Assembly: GCF_023336505.1 (NCBI RefSeq)
Contig: NZ_JAMAST010000015.1
Location: forward strand, 1-59,248
Source of the DNA: Sporolactobacillus mangiferae
GTDB taxonomy: Bacteria > Bacillota > Bacilli > Bacillales > Sporolactobacillaceae
Direction: 5' to 3'
Length of the DNA: 59,248 nt
The notes under the pieces are model-generated. The model was given only the letters and a program-made list of their open reading frames with translations. It ran no database searches and was not told the origin of the DNA. Both the position numbers and the translations under genes were made by a program. Of this stretch, positions 36,938 through 45,169 are shown piece by piece. The stretch's first letter is position 1. Each line of letters starts with the position of its first letter.

Positions 36938-37160
36938 CTCTTGAATTTACACTTTAAGTGCAACACTTAGAAAATAAAAGGACTCATTGCTGAGCCTTCC
37001 CTGTACAAATAGGATCTGCGGAAACTATTGAAACAGGTAAACAGCAATGAGACACTATCACCATCTTAATCCCTTGGAACGGGAAAATATATTGGAACAG
37101 GTCACTTTGGGCAAATCCATACGTGCCATTGCGACTTTATTAGGCCGATCCCTGTGGTGA
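36938..37160 (+). mobile_element. IS30-family insertion sequence remnant (left end)
   Basis: A TTTAAGTGCAACACTTAG stretch (about 36953-36970) resembles terminal repeats of IS30-family elements. It is followed by a truncated transposase start. No right end or remaining transposase is seen before yabM. A similar end-like sequence occurs after the lysS terminator (58690-58740). Confidence 0.6.
37047..37160 (+). pseudogene. IS30-type transposase, N-terminal fragment only
   Basis: 37 codons: MRHYHHLNPLERENILEQV, then TLGKSIRAIATLLGRSLW and a stop. This is the helix-turn-helix start of IS30 transposases (L-ER-I--L---G-S-R-IA--LGRS). The expected continuation with SREIxRN and the DDE domain is missing. 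The fragment is too short to act and marks an old insertion or deletion in front of yabM. Confidence 0.75.
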
Positions 37161-37267
37161 ATGATAAACTTACGAAGTGCTTGCGGGGAATCATCGTTTG
37201 GCTTCGTTACACTGCGGATATTTCGCAACTTGAAAATTACAGGCTGATCGTTGTTTTGCTCAAGATA

Positions 37268-37276
37268 TGCTATAAT
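37268..37276 (+). promoter_or_regulatory. Extended -10 promoter of yabM
   Basis: TGCTATAAT is a consensus extended -10, 34 bases before the chosen yabM start; no strong -35. Confidence 0.6.
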
Positions 37277-37310
37277 CCAATTTAGAATGATGGGAAAAGC
37301 GAGCGAGCAT

Positions 37311-38942
37311 ATGGGGAATGAAAAAAGAGGCAGCCACCGCGTATGGAGAGGTGCAGCAATATTGACAGGAGCTGCTTTGCTGGTCAAACTGCTGAGCGCT
37401 CTGTACCGGCTGCCTTATCAGAATTTCGCCGGCGATGTCGGGTTCTATGTTTATCAGCAGGTCTATCCGTTCTATGCCTTGGCGGTTGCACTCGGCGGCG
37501 CGGGTTTTCCGATCGTGATTTCAAAATATATGGCAGCGGCAGGGGAACAGGAGAACGACAAAAAATCGGTGCAGCGGCATGCGCTGCTCGCGCTCATTAT
37601 TTTGTGTGCTTTTTTCTTTGTGATGCTCACTCTTTTTGCAGCGCCATTATCACAGCTTGCGGGCGATCGCCATCTGGAAAATCTGATACGCATGGCTGCG
37701 CTGATCTATCTGCTGGTACCCTTCATCTCACTTTTGCGCGGCACATTTCAAGGCGAAAAAGAAAATATGCTGCCGACCGCATTATCACAAATTGGTGAGC
37801 AGGTGACACGCGTTTGTCTGATTCTTGGCGTTTCTCTTTATTTATTTTTTAACCACGGTACGGCCTATCAATTCGGGCTTGCCGCAACATCGGGATCGGT
37901 ATTTGCACCTCTGATCACTGTGGCCATTCTGACCTTCTGTCTTCCTGAAAAGAAGGCTTTTTTTCACGGATTGATTTCTTCGAAGAAAGTCGCGGTCAAC
38001 TGGTCGTTCATCAAATCGATTCTGGTTGCCGGCTGCCTGTTTTCCTTGCTTTCCGTGCCACTGCTTGCCTTTCAGTTTATTGATTCAATGACCATGCTGC
38101 GCCTGTTAGGGAAGATGCATCTTGATGATCCGCGAGCGATGAAGGGGATTTATGATCGTGCCTATATCCTGACACAGTTTGGGATGATCGCCAGCACCTC
38201 GCTGACAGCAGCAATCGTTCCGCGTCTTGCTCATCTGGCGGCTTTGCACAGGCATCATGATTTTTGCATGGAGAGCACGCTTGCCATCAAAATCAGTGTG
38301 GCATTCGGTGCCGCTGCTGCCGCCGGGCTGATGGCAATCAGCCGTGAAGTGAACATCATGTTGTTCCGGAATGACGCTGGGACAGGGGCGTTCACGATTG
38401 CTGCACTGACTATGCTGACGCTTTCGGTGCTTCTGACTTCCTCAGGGATTTTGGAGGCAGATGGCAAGCCATGGCTGCCTGTTTGTTTTTTGGTGATCGG
38501 AGCGATTGTGAAAGCAGCTTTGAATATTCTTCTCGTCCCGCAATGGTCCATTGCCGGTGCCGCTGCGTCAACATGTGCAGGTACAGCATGTGCGGTGTGG
38601 CTGTGTCTGATTTATATGTATCGCCGGCATCTGATTAAACGGCTCTCCTCTCAAGTAATTGTTAAAATCGGTATTGCTGTTATTGGAATGTTGGCATCCG
38701 TCTATGTATGCAAATTGTTTATAAGTCGCTTTATCGTTTCCATGCCACTGCGGCCGGCCGCGGCATTGACCGCTGTATGCTGTACTTTTGCGGGAGGTGC
38801 GGTGTTTCTGGTGCTGCTTTATGGGGTCCGTTTTCTGGACAGGCACGACGCGAAGCGCCTTCCATTGTCGGGCTTGCTCATGCATCATGCGACTCGGGGA
38901 GCTGATGATGAGAAGGATACCGAGCGCTTCTGGAAGCTGTGA
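37311..38942 (+). CDS. yabM: Polysaccharide/lipid flippase of the MOP superfamily (YabM/SpoVB-like)
   Basis: 543 residues from ATG 37311. Earlier ATGs at 37287 and 37290 sit almost on the predicted transcription start. About 14 transmembrane helices; RGAAILTGAALLVKLLSALYRLPYQNFAG at the start and AAIVPRLAHLAALH in the middle are typical of the PST/MurJ-like family. B. subtilis has yabM at this place. Family members such as SpoVB and MurJ (Amj/YtgP) move lipid-linked saccharides across the membrane. The exact substrate is unknown. Confidence 0.85.
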   Translation: MGNEKRGSHRVWRGAAILTGAALLVKLLSALYRLPYQNFAGDVGFYVYQQVYPFYALAVALGGAGFPIVISKYMAAAGEQENDKKSVQRHALLALIILCAFFFVMLTLFAAPLSQLAGDRHLENLIRMAALIYLLVPFISLLRGTFQGEKENMLPTALSQIGEQVTRVCLILGVSLYLFFNHGTAYQFGLAATSGSVFAPLITVAILTFCLPEKKAFFHGLISSKKVAVNWSFIKSILVAGCLFSLLSVPLLAFQFIDSMTMLRLLGKMHLDDPRAMKGIYDRAYILTQFGMIASTSLTAAIVPRLAHLAALHRHHDFCMESTLAIKISVAFGAAAAAGLMAISREVNIMLFRNDAGTGAFTIAALTMLTLSVLLTSSGILEADGKPWLPVCFLVIGAIVKAALNILLVPQWSIAGAAASTCAGTACAVWLCLIYMYRRHLIKRLSSQVIVKIGIAVIGMLASVYVCKLFISRFIVSMPLRPAAALTAVCCTFAGGAVFLVLLYGVRFLDRHDAKRLPLSGLLMHHATRGADDEKDTERFWKL

Positions 38943-39029
38943 ACCGCCAGTGACTTATGTTAGAATAAAAAAAATACTGCTTAGGGATTTTGTGAGTCAT
39001 GATCACTATTATTTGGAGGAATGATTAAC

Positions 39030-39305
39030 ATGAATAAAAATGAATTGATTCAGCAAGTATCAGAGAAGACAGGCATTTCGAAAAAAGATACTGAGAAAGT
39101 GGTCAATGCAACACTGGATCAGGTGATCCAGGCCTTGGAGGCGAATGATAAGGTTCAGTTTGTCGGTTTTGGCACGTTTGAGGTTCGCGAGCGCGCGAGC
39201 AGGACCGGCCGCAATCCGCAAACAGGTGAAACGATTACGATTCCGGCTACACGTGTACCTGGATTCAGAGCTGGAAATAAATTTAAGGATGCTGTGAAAA
39301 AATGA
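39030..39305 (+). CDS. hup: HU family DNA-binding protein
   Basis: 91 residues from ATG 39030 (TTGGAGGA ten bases upstream). MNKNELIQQVSEKTGISKKD, VGFGTFEVRERASRTGRNPQ-TGETITIPATRVPGF and AGNKFKDAVKK are classic HU. It bends and compacts DNA without sequence preference. In B. subtilis hbs lies elsewhere and mazG/yabN occupies this position, so either hbs has moved or this is an extra copy. Its stop overlaps the rqcP start (ATGA), implying co-translation. Confidence 0.95.
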   Translation: MNKNELIQQVSEKTGISKKDTEKVVNATLDQVIQALEANDKVQFVGFGTFEVRERASRTGRNPQTGETITIPATRVPGFRAGNKFKDAVKK

Positions 39306-39559
39306 GGCTGGACAAATATTTGAAAATTTCCCGCCTGATCAAGCGGCGAACGGTGGCCAAGGAACTGGCCGATCAGGGACGTGTGGATATAAATGGGCAG
39401 CCTGGGAAAGCAAGTTCAGGTGTGGCAGTTGGCGATGTCCTGACGCTTCATTTCGGTCAGAAACCAATGGTTGTTCGCGTGCTGCTTTTGAAGGAAACGG
39501 TCAAGAAAGAGGAAGCCGCATCGCTTTATGAGGTTATTAACGATCCGCCAAGTAATTAA
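39302..39559 (+). CDS. rqcP: RqcP (YabO), ribosome quality-control S4 protein
   Basis: 85 residues (B. subtilis 86). MRLDKYLKISRLIKRRTVAK, then ADQGRVDINGQPGKASSGVA form an S4 RNA-binding domain. RqcP binds stalled 50S subunits and works with RqcH in adding alanine tails. Starts inside the HU stop codon. Translation of this gene is therefore tied to HU here rather than to mazG/yabN as in B. subtilis. Confidence 0.95.
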   Translation: MRLDKYLKISRLIKRRTVAKELADQGRVDINGQPGKASSGVAVGDVLTLHFGQKPMVVRVLLLKETVKKEEAASLYEVINDPPSN

Positions 39560-39650
39560 TCGTTGAAATGTGTATCTGCTCATGAATCTCCTTCCCTGTT
39601 CTAAATAGGACAGCTTCTTCATAATGTAGGAAGCAGAGGAGGGGAATTCA

Positions 39651-39959
39651 ATGAGTCAATTCTATTCGTCTCAGATCCCTAATAAAGACAAGCCGGCGCA
39701 AAACCAGAATATTACCGTTAAAAGTCGGAGATCCATAGAGATCACCGGCGTGAAACATGTTGAAAGCTTTGATCATGAAGAATTTCTGCTTGAAACCGTG
39801 CTGGGCTATCTTGCCGTGAGAGGATCCGGGCTGAAAATGCAGAATCTCAACGTAGAACAGGGACAAGTGCTGATCGAGGGGCAAATCATTGAAATCAGCT
39901 ATCTGGATGATCAGGGCGGGGAAGCACACAAGGGCTTCTTCAGCAAATTGTTTCGATGA
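39651..39959 (+). CDS. yabP: Spore protein YabP
   Basis: 102 residues (B. subtilis 100). SRRSIEITGVKHVESFDHEE, FLLETVLGYLAVRGSGLKM and VLIEGQIIEISYLDD match YabP, a YabP/YqfC-family protein made in the mother cell under sigma-E and needed for cortex formation. The 91-base gap upstream holds a CTGTTCT-AAAT-AGGACAG hairpin (39594-39611) and a CATAATGT element near 39620 that resembles a sigma-E -10, without a clear -35. Overlaps yabQ by four bases. Confidence 0.9.
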   Translation: MSQFYSSQIPNKDKPAQNQNITVKSRRSIEITGVKHVESFDHEEFLLETVLGYLAVRGSGLKMQNLNVEQGQVLIEGQIIEISYLDDQGGEAHKGFFSKLFR

Positions 39960-40534
39960 CACTGCATCAGCAATCCATGTCACTGATGCTGATGCTTGTC
40001 ATGGGTGTATGGTTTGGCGCTTCGTTTTCGGTGTATCAGTATTTTGTGCATCCGAAAAAAAAGCGTCGCTTGCTTTTGCTGATTTCAGACCCCATTTTTT
40101 GGATCCTGCAGGCCGTTCTTCTTTTTGCACTGCTCCTGCCTGTTAATCAGGGACAACTGCGCTTTTATTATTTTTTAGCCATTGCTTTGGGATTTTCCTT
40201 CTATAAGGCACTCATTGAAAGACCGTTTATGCGTTTTTTCGGCAAATGCGTTGCAACGGTTGTTCGAACAGGGCGTTTTATTGCAAAAACTGTCTATCAT
40301 TTATTGATCTATCCGCTTTTTTTTCTATTGATGCTTGCCTATAGATTGTGTAGAATGACAGTATATACCTTACTGAAAATTATGCGCTTTCTGTTTTTGA
40401 TTCCTTTGAAGTTGCTCAGAGGCGTTGTTCGGCTTATTATTCCAGAGCGCTTATTGATTTATGCAGCAAAGAAAAGGATCCGGATTCAGCAGAAGTTTCG
40501 GCAATGGCTATCATTATTAGTGAAGCGGAAATGA
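39956..40534 (+). CDS. yabQ: Spore cortex biosynthesis protein YabQ
   Basis: 192 residues with about four to five transmembrane helices in the first 140 residues and a strongly basic C-terminus (KKRIRIQQKFRQWLSLLVKR). The N-terminal MLVMGVWFGASFSVYQYFVH helix followed by a Lys/Arg cluster is typical. YabQ localises to the forespore membranes and is needed for cortex formation. The C-terminus overlaps upstream codons before divIC. Confidence 0.9.
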   Translation: MTLHQQSMSLMLMLVMGVWFGASFSVYQYFVHPKKKRRLLLLISDPIFWILQAVLLFALLLPVNQGQLRFYYFLAIALGFSFYKALIERPFMRFFGKCVATVVRTGRFIAKTVYHLLIYPLFFLLMLAYRLCRMTVYTLLKIMRFLFLIPLKLLRGVVRLIIPERLLIYAAKKRIRIQQKFRQWLSLLVKRK

Positions 40535-40548
40535 TCGGAGGGAGCCCT

Positions 40549-40929
40549 ATGGAAAGTGCCGGCGCAGAGCGAGTCACACGATTGCAGACGCAGTATCTAC
40601 ACACGCATGAACTGGATGAAAAGAGAAAAAGAAAACGGCGAAGAGGCTTGATTCGGCGTTTAATCGCTTTTTTCGTCGTTTTTGCTCTTGCCTGCACTTT
40701 CATGATCACAACATTGTTTTCCCAGTCTCATAAGCTTAGCCAGGCCGGCCGGGAAAAAGTTAGTCTGCAAAAGCAGCTCACGCAATCGAAGTCTCAGGCT
40801 GTTGATTTAAAAAAACGGATTCAGTTGTTGCATAATAAAGAATATATTGGAGAAGTTGCAAGACGTGATTATCTGCTGTCCAAAAAAGGCGAGATTATTT
40901 TTGCAAAGCCCGAGCGCAGCAAGGATTGA
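40549..40929 (+). CDS. divIC: Cell-division protein DivIC (FtsB-like)
   Basis: 126 residues from ATG 40549 (GGAGGGAG upstream), B. subtilis 125. A basic cytoplasmic N-terminus (KRKRKRRRGLIRRL), one transmembrane helix (about 46-66) and a septum-formation coiled coil (LSQAGREKVSLQKQLTQSKS) ending with YIGEVARRDYLLSKKGEIIF. It forms the DivIB-DivIC-FtsL complex that activates septal cell-wall synthesis. The stop codon overlaps the -35 of the yabR promoter. Confidence 0.94.
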   Translation: MESAGAERVTRLQTQYLHTHELDEKRKRKRRRGLIRRLIAFFVVFALACTFMITTLFSQSHKLSQAGREKVSLQKQLTQSKSQAVDLKKRIQLLHNKEYIGEVARRDYLLSKKGEIIFAKPERSKD

Positions 40930-40955
40930 CAGGCACTTTTTTTGCTTTGTATAAT
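40926..40955 (+). promoter_or_regulatory. Sigma-A promoter of yabR
   Basis: TTGACA (40926-40931) overlaps the divIC stop; 18-base spacer; TATAAT (40950-40955). Confidence 0.85.
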
Positions 40956-40996
40956 ATTATAATTATTGATACCAATTTAGGAGGAAGCTTTTTTTT

Positions 40997-41410
40997 ATGT
41001 CAATTGAAGCAGGCAGCAAGCTGAAGGGTAAAGTGTCAGGAATTACGAACTTCGGAGCCTTCGTTGATTTGCCGGACGGCAAAACAGGGTTGGTTCATAT
41101 CAGTGAAGTTGCGGATCGGTACGTGAAGGACATTCATGATGTTCTGTCGGTTGGAGATGAAGTAACCGTTAAAGTGCTGCAAGTCGCTCCTGACGGAAAG
41201 ATCGGTCTGTCGATTCGAAAAGCTGTCGATAAACCAAAGGTTGCATCGTCACCGAGGGGATCCCGGTATGGCGGAGGGAAGCGGTTTACACGCGAACCCA
41301 GTTTTGAAGATAAGCTTTCTCAATATTTGAAGGACAGCGAGGATCGACTTTCGACCATTAAGCGCCAGACAGAGTCTAAACGCGGAGGGCGCGGTGCCCG
41401 CAGAGGCTGA
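40997..41410 (+). CDS. yabR: S1 RNA-binding domain protein YabR
   Basis: 137 residues (B. subtilis 128). One S1 domain occupies residues 1-75 (GSKLKGKVSGITNFGAFVDL, GLVHISEVADRYVKDIHDVL, VGDEVTVKVLQVAPDGKIGL). The C-terminal half is basic and ends in RGGRGARRG, a likely RNA-binding tail. Its function is uncertain; it resembles polynucleotide phosphorylase S1 regions and GSP13. AGGAGGAAGC precedes the ATG, and a terminator follows. Confidence 0.93.
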   Translation: MSIEAGSKLKGKVSGITNFGAFVDLPDGKTGLVHISEVADRYVKDIHDVLSVGDEVTVKVLQVAPDGKIGLSIRKAVDKPKVASSPRGSRYGGGKRFTREPSFEDKLSQYLKDSEDRLSTIKRQTESKRGGRGARRG

Positions 41411-41448
41411 ACGCTGCTTTCGCATATCTATATACAGATTTAAAAGCC

Positions 41449-41486
41449 AACACTCAAGTTCCGAAAGGGAATTTGAGTGTTTTTTG
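41449..41486 (+). terminator. Terminator after yabR
   Basis: AACACTCAA pairs with TTGAGTGTT, with an inner TTCC/GGGAA stem, followed by a T run. Confidence 0.9.
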
Positions 41487-41614
41487 CTGGCAAGAAAAAT
41501 GGCTCTGCAGCAACTCATAAAGCAGTGTTGCGGATGAGCGCTTGAGGTGACTGGCCGTCATTATTTGCTGTTTTCCGTGAAAAGCGCTCTGAAAATCCGC
41601 AGACAAAAAAGCCT

Positions 41615-41805
41615 GTCGATGAATGACCCTAATCTCCTGCTTCTTCGTTTTTTATAGACGCAAACAGCCAGTTGCCGATCGTTCTTTAGCTGATCACCTG
41701 TCATTTATGATCGAACAGCATGAATGCCGTCGAAGTTTTTTTGAAAGCACGTATGCAATTCTGACAAATTATGAATGTCTGATGTGCTTAAATGGATCAT
41801 ACAAT
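41615..41805 (+). promoter_or_regulatory. Candidate Spo0A-controlled promoter region of spoIIE
   Basis: TGTCGAT (41615-41621) and CGTCGAA (41728-41734) each match the 0A box TGTCGAA at six of seven. TACAAT (41800-41805) is a good -10 with no -35 at normal spacing, as expected for a Spo0A-dependent sigma-A promoter. B. subtilis spoIIE is of this type. Unlike B. subtilis, no tRNA genes are seen between yabR and spoIIE. Confidence 0.45.
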
Positions 41806-41829
41806 CATAAGTTAAAGGCGGCGAGCGTT

Positions 41830-44307
41830 ATGATTCAAAAAAATGGCAGTGTAGCGGCAGGTGTGCTTGATTCCTATTTGCAAAAAGGCCCGCTTAAAGA
41901 ACGAGCGAAAACGAACCGTTCATTCCAAACCTTTTTGCTTGGCATGCTTTTTCGAACCGATCTGTTTTTCATGACGGCCGGTTTTTTATTGGGACGAGCT
42001 GTTATCATAACCAGTCTGACTCCGTTTGTTCTTCCTTTCTTTGCAACTGTATTCTGGATGAAGCGCAAGCGCAGATGGGCAGATTCAATGGCGGTACTTG
42101 CCGGTGGGCTGACGCTTTCGGTTGGGCAAGCATTTTATGCGCTGCTCGGTCTGATTGTTTTTTTGGCGGGGCGCCGAATTTTAAAGGCCTTTTCTCATTC
42201 TTTGCGGGAGGAACACTGGCTTCCGGCGCTCGTTTTTATTGCCGGATTTCTTGTACGGCTACTCTATCAGGCTGCTTTTTCATTGAATCTCGTATGGACC
42301 GATGTATTGACGGGCGGAGCGGAGGCATCACTTTCGGCTTTGGTCACCCTGATTTTCATGCAGAGTGTTCCGCTCATGTCGACGCGTGTCAGCCATAAAC
42401 TTTTTCGTAATGAAGAAATTATTTGTTTCGTGATTCTGATTTCATCCGTGATTGCCGGCACGATTGGGTGGCATATCTATAATTTATCTGTTGATCATGT
42501 ACTTGCTCGATATGCTGTCCTGCTGTTTGCTTATGCAGGCGGGGCGGCGATCGGATCGACGGTCGGCGTCGTTATCGGTCTGATTCTGGGTATGGCCAGC
42601 GTATCAAGCCTTTACCAGATGAGCCTGCTCGCGTTTTCGGGCGTGCTTGGCGGTTTATTGAAAGAAGCGGGGAAAATCGGTGTCTCTTCTGGGCTGTTGA
42701 TTTCTACCCTGCTGATTGGTGTCTATGGGGGCGGGTACGCAGGGCTTGGCAGTGAGACACTTGATTCGATTGTGGCCATTATTCTGTTTCTTTTGACACC
42801 GAAAAGCATGATTAAGCAAATGGCTTCCTTTATCCCGGGAACGCGTGAATATCAGGCGGAGCAACAGCAATATGTCCGCAAGCTCCGCGATGTGACGGTC
42901 AGCCGAGTGGAACAGTTTGCCGGGCTTTTCCAGACGCTTGCAAAAAGCTTTTATCCAGCCGCAGAGAACGAAATACATGATGATGATCGCGAGTTTCTAA
43001 GTAAAGTGACCGCAAGAACATGCCAGAATTGCTTTAAAAAGAAATTCTGCTGGGTGAATAATTTTGAGCGGACGCAGCAAATGATGCTGCAATTGCGCGA
43101 TATATCTCATCATGGGGGGCGCAGTGATTGTGCCCGTCTGGAACATAAGTGGCGCGGACTCTGCTCTAAAGCAGATCATACATTGGAAGCGATCCAAAGA
43201 GAGCGGCGACTGGCGGAGCTCAACGAAAAAATGCGAAGGAATGTTATAGAAAGCCGGCGGCTTGTTGCTGATCAGCTCAAAGGTGTTTCTCAAGTAATGG
43301 GTGATTTCGCTGGTGAAATGAAACGTGAACGTGGCCTGCATGAGTGGCAGGAAGAAATGATTTTAGCAAGGCTCAATGGGATCGGCGTGCATGTCGAGAG
43401 TATTGAAATATATAATCTGGAATCCGGTGCCATTGATATCGAGGCCATACTGCCGGTAGATCATTACGGTGCATGTGAGAAAGTGATTGCCCCGCTTTTA
43501 TCGGATATTCTCGGTGAAAGCATTGTGGTTGAGAAAAAGCAGGCATCTGATTTACCGGGCGGACCGAGTCGCGTTGTTTTTATCTCTGCAAGAGCATATG
43601 ACCTTGAAACAGGTGTTGCAACCGCAGCGCGTGGAGGCGGCAGTATTTCCGGAGATAATTATTCCCTTTTTGAAATCGGTTCCAAAAAATATGTGATGGC
43701 TATCAGCGATGGTATGGGTCATGGGGCACGAGCGGATCAGGAGAGCAAGGACACGTTGCAGCTGCTGAATAAAGTGCTGAGATCAGGCATTCATGAGACG
43801 CTTGCGATCAAGTCCATTAATTCGATTATGTCGCTGCGCTCAACGGAGGAAATCTATGCAACCCTGGATATGGCGCTGATTGATCTGCAAAATGCAAAGT
43901 CAAAATTTCTGAAAATAGGGTCGAATCCGAGTTTTATCAAACGCGGAGGACATGTCATCATGCTGGATGCAGCCAATTTGCCGATTGGCATGATCCGTCA
44001 CGTTGAGGTGGATGCCAAAACACAGCAACTGAAATCGGGTGATTTACTTATTATGATGAGTGACGGTATTTTTGATGCACCGGTACACATTGAAAACAAG
44101 GAAGCGTGGGTAAAGCGAAAAATAAAAGAATTGCAGACTAATGATCCTCAGGAAATTGCTGATCTTCTGCTTGAGGAAGTGATCCGTGCTGGAGATGGCG
44201 GCATCCAGGATGACATGACGGTGATTGCTGCCCGAATCAACCACCATATTCCAGAATGGTCTGCTTTTTCCTCTGAGCAAAATGATCGGCGCGCATCCAG
44301 AGCCTGA
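41830..44307 (+). CDS. spoIIE: SpoIIE phosphatase
   Basis: 825 residues from ATG 41830 (AAAGGCGGCGAG upstream), against 827 in B. subtilis; an earlier in-frame ATG has no support. Ten transmembrane helices fill about 30-320, then a central regulatory region with cysteines (TCQNCFKKKFCW), then the PP2C-type phosphatase domain (about 590-820) with AISDGMGHGARA (Asp 627) and QDDMTVIAARI (Asp 794 and 795). It dephosphorylates SpoIIAA to activate sigma-F and interacts with FtsZ at the polar septum. All metal-binding Asp residues are present. Confidence 0.96.
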   Translation: MIQKNGSVAAGVLDSYLQKGPLKERAKTNRSFQTFLLGMLFRTDLFFMTAGFLLGRAVIITSLTPFVLPFFATVFWMKRKRRWADSMAVLAGGLTLSVGQAFYALLGLIVFLAGRRILKAFSHSLREEHWLPALVFIAGFLVRLLYQAAFSLNLVWTDVLTGGAEASLSALVTLIFMQSVPLMSTRVSHKLFRNEEIICFVILISSVIAGTIGWHIYNLSVDHVLARYAVLLFAYAGGAAIGSTVGVVIGLILGMASVSSLYQMSLLAFSGVLGGLLKEAGKIGVSSGLLISTLLIGVYGGGYAGLGSETLDSIVAIILFLLTPKSMIKQMASFIPGTREYQAEQQQYVRKLRDVTVSRVEQFAGLFQTLAKSFYPAAENEIHDDDREFLSKVTARTCQNCFKKKFCWVNNFERTQQMMLQLRDISHHGGRSDCARLEHKWRGLCSKADHTLEAIQRERRLAELNEKMRRNVIESRRLVADQLKGVSQVMGDFAGEMKRERGLHEWQEEMILARLNGIGVHVESIEIYNLESGAIDIEAILPVDHYGACEKVIAPLLSDILGESIVVEKKQASDLPGGPSRVVFISARAYDLETGVATAARGGGSISGDNYSLFEIGSKKYVMAISDGMGHGARADQESKDTLQLLNKVLRSGIHETLAIKSINSIMSLRSTEEIYATLDMALIDLQNAKSKFLKIGSNPSFIKRGGHVIMLDAANLPIGMIRHVEVDAKTQQLKSGDLLIMMSDGIFDAPVHIENKEAWVKRKIKELQTNDPQEIADLLLEEVIRAGDGGIQDDMTVIAARINHHIPEWSAFSSEQNDRRASRA

Positions 44308-44371
44308 ACAACCTTTTGAATTTTGGCCAGCAAGGCAGCTCTGCAACAAATTTTACATGGGGGGCGGTATA

Positions 44372-44407
44372 GAATCTAGCTTTTCTGTCCATGATGATGC
44401 TAGATTC
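44372..44407. repeat. Inverted repeat in front of yabS
   Basis: GAATCTAGC (44372-44380) and GCTAGATTC (44399-44407) are perfect complements with an 18-base loop, ending just before the yabS ribosome site AGGGAGGAGC. There is no T run, so it is not an ordinary terminator. Confidence 0.6.
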
Positions 44408-44428
44408 AGGGAGGAGCTGAAAGATTTA

Positions 44429-45169
44429 ATGAAGAAAGGCACTTTAAAGCAGATTCTGTTAATCACGGACGGTTGTTCGAATGAGGGTGAAGATCCTGTT
44501 GCCATGGCAGCCCTTGCACGGGAACAGGGCATCACGGTCAATGTCATTGGTGTGCTCGATCAGTATGATTCTGAGGGTGGGCATGGATTACAGGAAGTGG
44601 AAGGAATCGCGCAGTCAGGCGGGGGCATCAGTCAGATTGTCCAGACCCGTCAGCTGGCGCAGACGGTGCAAATGGTCACTAAGCAGGCGATGACACAAAC
44701 GATCAAGGGTGTGATCAATCAGCAATTACAGGATATCTTAGGCGATGGAGAAACGGTAGAGGATCTTCCTCCGGAAAAACGCGGCAAAGTGATGGAAGTC
44801 GTGGATGAGGTTGGAGAAACAGCTGACTTGAATGTATGTATTCTTGTTGATACGAGTGCCAGTATGAAAAACAAATTGCCGACGGTGCGAGAAGCGTTGA
44901 CCGATCTGTCGCTGAGTCTGTCTGCGCGAATGGGTGAAAACCAATTTTGTCTGTTTTTATTTCCCGGGAAAAGAAAGCCGGTGCAAAAAGTGATTGCATG
45001 GACGCCGCAGCTGGACAGTATTGAGCGCGTTTTTGAGAAAATCAGCTCGCATGGTGTGACACCGACAGGACCTGCAATTAAAGAAGCTATTAAAAGCTTC
45101 GCATCGATCGCCCACAAGCGCGCATTTTATGATGGAGACGACGAGGCTTATGATGACGGACCCAGATAA
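44429..45169 (+). CDS. yabS: VWA-domain protein YabS
   Basis: 246 residues from ATG 44429 (GGGAGGAGC upstream; the longer frame has no ribosome site); B. subtilis 245. Two metal-site-like stretches: QILLITDGCSNEGEDPVAMA at the N-terminus and CILVDTSASMKNKL (DxSxS MIDAS motif) in the middle, followed by LFLFPGKR. Lies between spoIIE and yabT, sporulation-associated in B. subtilis; molecular role unknown. Overlaps yabT by 20 bases. Confidence 0.9.
   Translation: MKKGTLKQILLITDGCSNEGEDPVAMAALAREQGITVNVIGVLDQYDSEGGHGLQEVEGIAQSGGGISQIVQTRQLAQTVQMVTKQAMTQTIKGVINQQLQDILGDGETVEDLPPEKRGKVMEVVDEVGETADLNVCILVDTSASMKNKLPTVREALTDLSLSLSARMGENQFCLFLFPGKRKPVQKVIAWTPQLDSIERVFEKISSHGVTPTGPAIKEAIKSFASIAHKRAFYDGDDEAYDDGPR

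Noticed and set aside
41411-41829. tRNA genes between yabR and spoIIE, as in B. subtilis
   Set aside because: No cloverleaf or GTTCRAN-type T-loop sequence was found in the gap.
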